From Symsagittifera roscoffensis (Eukaryota; Xenacoelomorpha; Acoela; Convolutidae), in NCBI RefSeq assembly GCF_963678635.1, contig NC_087070.1:5244539-5304538 (forward strand): a stretch of 60,000 nucleotides of DNA, written 5' to 3'. Shown in pieces: positions 51,601-60,000 of the stretch. The position numbers were made by a program, and so were the translations under genes. Within the stretch, counting starts at the first letter, position 1; every line of letters begins with the position of its first letter. The notes beneath the pieces were generated by a model. The model saw only the letters and a list, made by a program, of their open reading frames with translations. It was not told the DNA's origin and ran no database searches.

Positions 51601-54102
51601 CAGAGCTACGACACTCAACTCTAATGAGAGAATGTACAGCCATAATATATACACTAACAGAATATGAATTTCTGATACTTGGATCAAAACATCCCACAGT
51701 TCTATTCACAGACCATAAACCAATCATCTTTCTTTTTACACAAAAGTCTAATCCAAACCACCGAGTTTATAGATTTCAACTCATTTTAATGAAATTCCCA
51801 AACTTACATATAGTTTGGACCGCAGGAAAAAATCTTGCATTACCAGACACCTTAAGTCGAAATACGCCACCTGAATTACTTACACGAAAAACCACAGTTG
51901 AAATACCCAAAAACAAAAAATTCTACCTTGCAGAAAATGAAACATCACCCCGATTGGAATGCAAATATGCAGTAAAAACTGACGTTGAACAATCACAAAT
52001 AAATAATTTACAACATTTCCCACTTTATTTAGATTGTCAAAATAATCACTATGAAGTTGATCTACTTGGAACATCAACTTTTAAACCAATCCCCATATTC
52101 ACAATGGATAAAAAACAACACCCAACAAAAAAGAATAAAACAACACCCGCCTAAAAAAGACCATTTTCCACTAATTGAAAAAGAAAATTTGACTGATAAA
52201 ATAAACTTATCAGGACCACAAACAAACGATTCAAAATACACAATAAATCAAGTTTTTGACCTCCATGACCCACTTGACACAATACCCTTATCTAAATTAG
52301 AAATTGAAAACATTTTTCTCCCCCCAACAGAAACAATTACAATTTCAACACTGAAACAATATCAAAATCTTGACCCAGTAATTCGACAACTGAAATCATG
52401 GCACAAATATAAAACTAAACCTATCAAAGCAGATTCAACTATTCTAGGAAACAAAACACTCCTCCGATATTTTCGAAAATTCAACAATACAACAATTAAC
52501 GAAAACACAGACCTTCTAGAATACAAACTAAATGAATCTACAGCTCCCTGTCTCCCTTTAAGTATGATTCTTATAGCTTTTAATATTTCACATACACAAA
52601 ATATTAAAGGACACTCTGGATCAGAAAAAACATATTCAAATTTTATACAAAACTTTTATTTCCCAAATGCACCAATTTGGATAAAAGTACTATGCAATGA
52701 CTGTATAGTATGTCAACTAAATGAACCTTACCCAAATCAAAAACAAATAGCACAAAAACAAGATTTTAAAGGACAAAGTTTGTACTTTAATCATCGTATC
52801 TCATTTGATACCAAAGGACCAATTTCACCCTCATCCGAAGGAAACTCCTACAGTATGGTAATTGTTGACGCATTTACACATTATGTAGCACTTAACCCAG
52901 TACCACATTGTAACGCTTATTACGCTTACACAACACTCTATGAACACTGGATAGCCAAATTCGGACTACCAGAAATTTTAGTTACAGACAACGGTACAGA
53001 ATTCATAAATAATGAAATCATTACACTATGTCATTTATATAACATTAAACACAAACCACGTACATCTCACGCACCTTGGACAAACGGCTTAGTCGAAGGT
53101 ATGAACCGTTCATTACAAGAATATCTCAGATGTATCATAAATGGAAATGATACAAGATATACCGAATGGTCAGCAGATGTAAAACTATTTCCCTTAGCAT
53201 ATAATTCACAAATCACGACAACTTTAGGAATGTCACCATATGAAATGGTTTTTAACCAAAAGCCACGCAAACCAATAATGTTTACAGCAAACTCTCATAA
53301 AAACGCACAAGGTTATTGTCAACCAAATAAAGACTCAATTTGTTATAACCTACCATTACATACACACGATGAAGATCATTTTCATCACCCACAAATTCTT
53401 AAATTAGCCTCCGGTACACACACCGAACGGATTTTAAACAGAGATAAAAAACACAATGAAATTTACCAAAAGGTAACAAAAAAGTTGTTACAAAGGCAAA
53501 ATATTAATGAACAAATAAATTCACGCTTTACACCAGCCTCCGATTTAAAAATTGGAACATTTGTTTTAATACCCAATTTTAATACTCAAAAAGGAATTTC
53601 ACAAAAGTTACAACCCCTTCGTAAAGGACCATACCAAATAATTGCAAAACCCACTGATGTCACATATAAAATCACCGACTCAGATAAAAAAGAAATCGTT
53701 CAACACCGAAATAACCTATTACCTTATTATCCAAAAGAATACGCACTCCGCGAACTAACTCAATTATATTCTTTTACAGGTTTAAAAGTTATTCAAAATA
53801 ACCCACATACGGACAACATAACAAAGGAACAAAATGATATTCACCTCGGAAATCAAAATACAAAATCAAACACCACAAAAAACAATACAAAAAATCTCGA
53901 TCAAAATACATCTCAAAAAGAAAGAAAAAATAGAAAAATGACAGAACAAATAATACCCCAAAAACAAATCGACAAATCAGAACATAGAGAGTCTTCACGA
54001 CTTAGAAATCAACCACGTAAAAATTATAAAGTATTCATCCCACAATCTAAAATATATATAAGAAAGTTGAATTTCAAAAACAACCTTAAATTCTACATTT
54101 AA
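48698..54102 (+). pseudogene. pol: Pol of copy 2, broken in four places
   Basis: Collinear with copy 1 pol but read as five pieces: to 49885, 49952-50626, 50623-51234, 51231-52154 and 52051-54102. The breaks are a CAA-to-TAA change at 49883, a 1-nt loss in an A run near 50580, a net 1-nt loss in an A-rich stretch near 51215, and a 1-nt gain in a C run near 52092. The catalytic motifs (DSGAES, YLDD, TDHKP, integrase VTDNGTEF and GLVEGMNR) are all still visible. Most breaks are in homopolymer runs, so sequencing error should be excluded. Confidence 0.9.
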
Positions 54103-54688
54103 AAATCTTTGCACCTCTGAAACATTTTACACTTTCATTTTTCAAGATAACATGCTGATAAACACGCAGCGATTCTAGTTCAAAATTAGCCAATAGGATT
54201 CATCCAATCCGTCACCTTCTATAACTTTAACACAAACCAACTAGACGAAAAATATTAAACTCCAGGCATATCTATAACTATAACTCTACGACCTCCAGGT
54301 CAAAAATAAGCAAACCACTCCAACTTGACAACTAAAATAAATATCACCATAATATCATAACCCTCCCTTATCTAATAAACCAAAGATCAACAATATTTCC
54401 CCAACTCAGACCTCAAATATCCCCCAAACAAATATGTTAAATTAGCCTAAAGTAAAAGAACGACCATTTTATTTAGCCTAAAGTATAAAAATCTCAAAAA
54501 TACCCCAGATCATTTGACAAATGAAAATAAAGACAAAGAAGACCTCCCAATCACCATAAAAATTGCCCCCAACAATTTTTTACAAAACTCAACCCACTTG
54601 ACTTGTCAAAAAACTAATAAATAATCCGACCACACTTGAAAATTGCCCCAAACAACAAAAAATATTCGATCACGAAGCCATTTCTTAA
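54103..54688 (+). other. Gap between pol and the accessory genes, copy 2
   Basis: Matches 17928-18520 of copy 1, with the repeat TTAGCCTAAAGTA kept and a small duplicated ACTTG near 54597. No gene is supported. Confidence 0.45.
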
Positions 54689-54904
54689 ATGCTCTTCTAT
54701 CAAACAGTCACTAAAATTATCACAAACCTCAAACAATTTTTTACGATACTTGAAACTTTCATAATATTTCTTTTTGATATCCTTGAATCTTTTCTCATAC
54801 TCTTAATCATTTTTTGTAATATTTTTTTAATTTTCTACACTATATTCGAACTATTTCTCCAACTTTCAAAAACCCTTGATTATATCCACAGGTACGATTT
54901 ATAA
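54689..54904 (+). CDS. Small hydrophobic protein A of copy 2, 71 aa
   Basis: Counterpart of 18521-18751. It stops five codons earlier because of local changes (TTTATAA), so the ATGA link to protein B is lost here and an 10-nt gap takes its place. The membrane segment is preserved. Confidence 0.45.
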   Translation: MLFYQTVTKIITNLKQFFTILETFIIFLFDILESFLILLIIFCNIFLIFYTIFELFLQLSKTLDYIHRYDL

Positions 54905-54914
54905 AATTGTCTAA

Positions 54915-55091
54915 ATGATACGAACTATTTTCAGTAGAACTGATATTTTTCTACTATTTGTAATTTTCATAACATTTCTATCATCCCTCATTTTGACTAT
55001 ATGCAAATGTATAAAGAAAGCAATCATCACATTCGCTCTAGCAACAATCCTCCTAATTCTTTTCTTAGAAGAATACTTTAATAAACATTAA
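54915..55091 (+). CDS. Small hydrophobic protein B of copy 2, 58 aa
   Basis: Counterpart of 18748-18936, with both hydrophobic segments and the KCIKK linker kept. The last residues are lost through a TAA at 55089-55091. Confidence 0.45.
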   Translation: MIRTIFSRTDIFLLFVIFITFLSSLILTICKCIKKAIITFALATILLILFLEEYFNKH

Positions 55092-55111
55092 CTTTTTCAA
55101 TAAAAGAATAG

Positions 55112-56245
55112 ACCAAAAAGCTATCAAAAATTGCTACCCAAAAGTCACCAAGTCAGTCTTCACCGACATCATCCCAAGATAACCCAACAACACCTTCAAC
55201 TACCAATAATCCTCAAACATCTACACGAATTTCCTTTCAAGATAACCCATACACTTTTGAAGAACGACACGCTCGTTTATCAGAACCACTAGAACCAGCT
55301 CAACGACAAGCACCTCTAAGCGAACCAACATATAACTTATACCCAACACTACCACAAGAATTAAGTAGAATAAGAAATCCTAGTCAAAACCAAAATACAG
55401 TCGAAATAAATAGACAAATTATACATCCTCGACGGAACAAGAATTTTCTAACTCCCCGAGTTCATTTTGATATACCTCAATCCCCATCACAAAACACTCC
55501 AGAAAACCCCATTGGTATATTACCAGAAACCCCTACGCTTCTTTCACAACGTAGCACCTCAAGCGAACCATCAGATTACTTAGGTTCAACACCAACATCT
55601 GAACAAATACGTGAAAATCCCTTTAACCCCCCAAACCAGGCATCACGACTACCATATTGGACAACACATTCATTTACACAAGGTGAATTAAATTTAGTCA
55701 ATGATCCAATAGATATTTCTACGGATACAACAACATCCTCATCACTACCAGAAACATTATCACTACCATCAACACCATCAATAAGCCAGATTTCACCACC
55801 ACCTTTTAACTTAAATTTTCCAAATAATCTCGACGCCAGATATCGAGAACAATCATCAACAAATATCCCTTTAAGACTAGATTGGAATACATTTACAGCC
55901 CCTCCACCATTATTTGGACAACATCTAGAAAGTAATCGCCTCCACAACTGGGCACTTAATAGATTACAATACCGACAAGACATTCACGACGATATCCGTG
56001 ATCACAATATCCAAATACTTCAACAAAACAGTTTACAATTAAAGTTTGAAATTACAGTTAAATTAAACAACATTACTCAACATCCCTACCCATTAAACCC
56101 ACCAAACATAACAGCTCAATCACTACCACCACCATTTATAACCACTGAAGTAATATATAAATACGACAGATATACCAAAAACACAATTGGTTACATTACA
56201 TTTTATAACCCATACTCAGGATTATCATACACATGTATATTCTAA
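55112..56245 (+). CDS. ATG-less 377-codon frame of copy 2 (ORF-X)
   Basis: Same length, no stop and no ATG, as in copy 1. It opens after TAG 55109-55111 and ends overlapping the env ATG by 13 nt. Differences from copy 1 are mostly in third positions (for example CTA/TTA and AGT/AGC), with only a few residue changes. Staying open while the neighbouring pol and env decayed supports real coding. Family and start mechanism are unknown. Confidence 0.65.
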   Translation, partial: TKKLSKIATQKSPSQSSPTSSQDNPTTPSTTNNPQTSTRISFQDNPYTFEERHARLSEPLEPAQRQAPLSEPTYNLYPTLPQELSRIRNPSQNQNTVEINRQIIHPRRNKNFLTPRVHFDIPQSPSQNTPENPIGILPETPTLLSQRSTSSEPSDYLGSTPTSEQIRENPFNPPNQASRLPYWTTHSFTQGELNLVNDPIDISTDTTTSSSLPETLSLPSTPSISQISPPPFNLNFPNNLDARYREQSSTNIPLRLDWNTFTAPPPLFGQHLESNRLHNWALNRLQYRQDIHDDIRDHNIQILQQNSLQLKFEITVKLNNITQHPYPLNPPNITAQSLPPPFITTEVIYKYDRYTKNTIGYITFYNPYSGLSYTCIF

Positions 56246-58850
56246 AATTATTAATTTTTCTCCAACTCCTTTTTCTAGTAATCTCAAATCAAAACATAAA
56301 CCCTTCTCCCCGCACAGGACCCCAAGATTTATTAGTAACACATTACGATTGTGAAGAAAACGAACAAAAAACACTACACAAGTATGCAATAAATCAAGTA
56401 TCACAGTGCGAAACAGAACCCCAAGCCATAGAAACTACAAATGTCATAGCAACACTTTATTCAAAAGCCCGAGCAACTACAGTTATAGGATATAAATTCA
56501 CAGCAACATTTTCTGAAAAGAAAGTACATTGTTCACAAGTCTCAAACGGAAATAAAAACCGACTTGACCATGAATCATTCTACCAGAGTAATATAGAACG
56601 ACTTTTACATCTCAATCCCGAAGATTGTAAAAACGAGTTACTCCGACTAAACATCACCAAAAATAAAAACACAGATAGAAATTTAGTATATTTCCAAGTT
56701 TTTTCAGATTCTGTACATCAAGCAGAACTTGAAAGATATCAAGGACATATAAAATTAGATGAAAAATACCCATACAACGGCGCACACGGACGATTAACCT
56801 ATGACATACACGATAAACACTAGATACCACACATTGGTATAAATGACCCATCAAACTGCAAAGCAGACACAAAAAATAAAGGATACCAAGAAATAATGTT
56901 TTTCGATTGGAAAATACAACTCGAAAAAATACAACTCACACGAGATTTGTCAGACAACACAATGATTTACCAAGGAATTAGATTACCTTGTAAAAACGAC
57001 CAAGGTTATTGCGACCCTACAACCAGAACACAAGCAACAATTGTTTGGTTCCCCGAAGACACATGTACAACATTTCAAGTAGCAAAAATACACGCTCGTA
57101 TGATAAAATTTCACGAAAAATATTTTATACAATCAATACCATATGAACATGTAAATCCATTACGCAAAATAAGTTCAAATTTTCGAAACATTCATAATAT
57201 AGAAAATAAATTAAAACGTTTTCAAATATATCAAGAAACAGAACTTGCATGTAAATACAGAAGCCCACTTCACAAAACACAATACTCTGAAATATTAGTT
57301 GAATACGAAAATGGATTCGACATGACCACTGGAAAAATAAAAGTCGACCCATACGCCACAAGTCATCCCCTAAACGAAGGAACATCATATATACCAGTTA
57401 ATTTTCAAAAGAATACAGGTCAACCTGGTGGACATTTAAAACCCCAAAACGATCAAAGCACACGTTTACAAGAACTATCACTAATGAATAGTACATATTT
57501 TGGTAATATCCACTATGATATTCACTTAGATATGAAACTAGACTACACGATTAGCCGAATTTTTCAAGAAATGTCACTCTCCGAATTAGAAACATTACAC
57601 CAACTATGCGAATTAGAAAGAACACAAATATTACAATCACTTGCACTAGCAGTATTAAAAATACCCTACGCAGGATATTTACTATCAGGAAATAGATCAA
57701 ATTTTTTAGACTATGAAGGAAACATCTTATGGTTTTATACTTGTACTAAAAAAGTATCACCACTGTACGTTTTTGAAGATAAACGATGTTATAAAAGAAT
57801 CCCTATCTTTTATAAGAAAAAAGTACATTTCGTTGACACACTTTCACGAAGAACCTATTTCTGGGATACCGCAGTTCCATGTGGATCAGAAAATAGCCAC
57901 AACGTAGTACAACTAAACCCTGATGAAGATAAATATTACCTTCTCACCCCATATCCCACATTAATGCAATCACTCAAAAAATTTTCACCAGAAAGCATTC
58001 GCGCTATCGCTCGAAACCCAAATATAGACTTACAATCAATAGGAATATACTCAAAATCAGATATTCAACATCACATTAGAACACAACAATTCCAGGAATT
58101 ATTAACACAAATGGACACAATACAAAGACAATCAATTGACCAAAACTTACGCAAACTTGCCGAAACCGCAGGATTTGCAGACATCTATACGCAAGACTAT
58201 AGCGGATATTTTAAAGACATTAAAGATTATATATATCTAAACGGTGAAAAATACCGTCCCCAAGATATATATCACCTATCAATATTTTTAGCTTTGTTAC
58301 ACTCAAGAATGAAATTCTTGATTTTCTAGGATGGCCCTACTACATCTTAGAAAAACTAACTATTTTATACGCAATGTTTAACTTTATTGGATTTCTTTTT
58401 TCACTCTTAAAAGGAATCTATAACACATGTGCTAAACACACACAAGTCAATCGACAAGCAAGTGTAGCACGCATACTATTTGCAGGATTTTTTGGAATAT
58501 TTTCTACATCTATAAACAAAATTCTTTTAGACGCACAAATAAAAGAATATAACACAAAAATAGCAACAAGACAGAGCACATACGACGAAGAACATAACAA
58601 TGCAGACACAACACCAACAGCACCACAGTTACCACCCCTACCACATAACCATCCATTATCCCTAGTCCCACGTAATTTTCGAAATTTAGCCATAACACAT
58701 AATAATTTTAGACCAACCATATCACAAAGTCCCATCCAACATATAATGCCACACCACTCACAAGATGAAAATACTTATGAACAAATTATAGAACAACCCC
58801 ATACCACCGCTTTTCAGTCTCAAAATAATAATTTTTTTAGTTCACGATGA
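56233..58850 (+). pseudogene. env: Env-like glycoprotein of copy 2, broken
   Basis: Matches copy 1 env but has a TGG-to-TAG change at 56821-56823 (in the DKHW segment) and a 2-nt insertion in a TA run near 58268. It therefore reads as 56233-56823, 56896-58329 and 58374-58850. There is also an in-frame 3-nt difference near 58702. Signal peptide and C-terminal hydrophobic segments are still present. The end overlaps the next gene as ATGA. Confidence 0.9.
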
Positions 58851-60000
58851 GCCGACAACTTGGATCCCTACACCGATCAAATTCCCACCCAACCAACCTC
58901 ACCACTCCAATCCCAATAATACCACTTTTTGCTTTTCCGCCACCCGATTTCCCATCCAGTAATGTAACATCCGGCATGAATTCCGATACTAATTCACACA
59001 TCTCAGTTTTATACTCCATCTCACAACTCAATAACCCGAATATTGAAACCCCCGATGAATTTGCCGACTCTGAACCATCTCCATCAAATAATTTTCACAC
59101 CAATCCCTTAAATTTTTCCCAACCCCCTTTTCAACCCATACTACCAAATAACCCTGACCCAACCAATTCTACACCCTCTTATGCTTCCCAAGTCACTCCA
59201 ACCTACTCCTCACTTCACTCAAACCAATCATCTCATTCTTCAGACACCCCCCGAATCTCCCCAGAACTAGATAATTTCATTACCTTACAACAACAATCCT
59301 ATCACCTTGACACCCCAACCATAAACCAAATCTCATCCACAATAGATTCATCCAACCCTCCTACCCCTATACCCTCTTCAATTTATACTGATTCATTAGC
59401 ACCATCATCCACAACTACTGTATCTTCACTCAGCACTTATAGAGCTTACCGCACTTTTAAAAGGAAGTTCCCCAACCATCCTTTCCCAGCGAAACCAGGA
59501 ACAGCCCGTGAATACATCAACCATCCACAACACACTAACACAAAAGAATTTTTAGCTATCACCTTACCCTCATTTCCACAATACACCTTAAACACCCCTC
59601 ATGACACTAACGAGACACGTAACTTTGTAGACGAATACGTTTTAATGCCTACCCTTCCTTGGACCTCATATTATCATTTTACAAATCCCCTTTGCTTACC
59701 TTTATCTAACACTCATATCGATATAGAACGAAATATGGACATGCTATATCGACTCACTACACCACTAACACCTAGACAATTTACTTACATTGGATACAAA
59801 AAATCACTAAAAACACACACTGCACCCCGAGCTAATGAATATACACTAGAATATTACGACCATAACATCATCAGAACTAACCAAGATCAATTCTTAGACG
59901 ACGATCGCTTCGCTAACCCACAAATCACCGAGAAATTTTTCATTAAAACACCATATGTATTTACACTAAATATCTTCGATCGCAAGTTTGACCACATTAT
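58847..60000 (+). CDS. Post-env protein of copy 2, uninterrupted, cut by window end
   Basis: Begins in the ATGA overlap with env and is open, without a stop, to the end of the window (384 codons visible). It passes straight through the site where the nested element sits in copy 1 (near 59595). The internal methionine at 59645 corresponds to the ATG at 29368 in copy 1, which proves that the two halves there belong to one gene of about 602 residues. The N-terminal half is Ser/Pro/Thr-rich; the C-terminal half is aromatic and likely folded. No family is recognised. Confidence 0.8.
   Translation, partial: MSRQLGSLHRSNSHPTNLTTPIPIIPLFAFPPPDFPSSNVTSGMNSDTNSHISVLYSISQLNNPNIETPDEFADSEPSPSNNFHTNPLNFSQPPFQPILPNNPDPTNSTPSYASQVTPTYSSLHSNQSSHSSDTPRISPELDNFITLQQQSYHLDTPTINQISSTIDSSNPPTPIPSSIYTDSLAPSSTTTVSSLSTYRAYRTFKRKFPNHPFPAKPGTAREYINHPQHTNTKEFLAITLPSFPQYTLNTPHDTNETRNFVDEYVLMPTLPWTSYYHFTNPLCLPLSNTHIDIERNMDMLYRLTTPLTPRQFTYIGYKKSLKTHTAPRANEYTLEYYDHNIIRTNQDQFLDDDRFANPQITEKFFIKTPYVFTLNIFDRKFDHI

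Larger units (their letters stand above)
43742..60000 (+). mobile_element. Large env-bearing LTR retrotransposon, copy 2 (partial)
   Basis: Same element as copy 1, same order, cut by the window end inside the post-env gene, so the 3' LTR is not visible. It is older or relaxed: its gag has one nonsense codon, pol one nonsense codon and three frameshifts, and env one nonsense codon and one 2-nt insertion. The upstream basic gene, ORF-X and the post-env frame remain open. It lacks the nested gypsy insertion and so shows the empty site. Confidence 0.95.

Overview
This is a stretch of animal nuclear DNA, most likely from an invertebrate. It is AT-rich, carries nested LTR retrotransposons and short TIR elements, and shows no prokaryotic gene layout. 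The taxon cannot be fixed from the sequence. Almost all recognisable coding capacity belongs to retroelements.

Layout. 1-4198 is a decayed Ty3/gypsy pol relic on the + strand. 4199-7578 is non-coding, with three hAT-like miniature elements and one copy of a second dispersed repeat. 7579-32382 is a large env-bearing LTR element (copy 1). It has 410-bp TG...CA LTRs, a CAAT target duplication and two LTR-LTR differences. A 5885-bp gypsy element of the same family as the relic (23431-29315, minus strand, 200-bp LTRs, CACC duplication) is inserted inside it. Without that insert copy 1 is about 18.9 kb. 32383-43741 is host DNA with one plausible small membrane-protein gene (32650-33105, minus), a 1.02-kb direct duplication, more miniature elements and a tRNA-like relic. 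43742-60000 is a second copy of the large element, cut by the window end.

The large element reads 5' to 3': LTR; primer-binding site; leader open frame; a basic 149-155 aa upstream protein; gag; pol (protease, RT, RNase H, D,D35E integrase) in the same frame as gag; two tiny hydrophobic proteins; a 377-codon frame with no ATG; an 872-aa envelope-like glycoprotein that I read as chuvirus-like; a roughly 600-aa protein of unknown family; a 76-nt intron-like segment just after its stop; a 3' region; LTR. The junctions from the small hydrophobic genes onward are tight (ATGA overlaps and a 13-nt overlap), which suggests coupled translation and spliced subgenomic RNAs.

The two copies are useful together. 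In copy 2 gag, pol and env are each broken, while the upstream protein, the ATG-less frame and the post-env frame stay open. Copy 2 also shows the post-env gene without the nested insertion. The accessory genes (two hydrophobic ORFs, the ATG-less frame and the post-env protein) match no family I recognise and are the best candidates for something undescribed.
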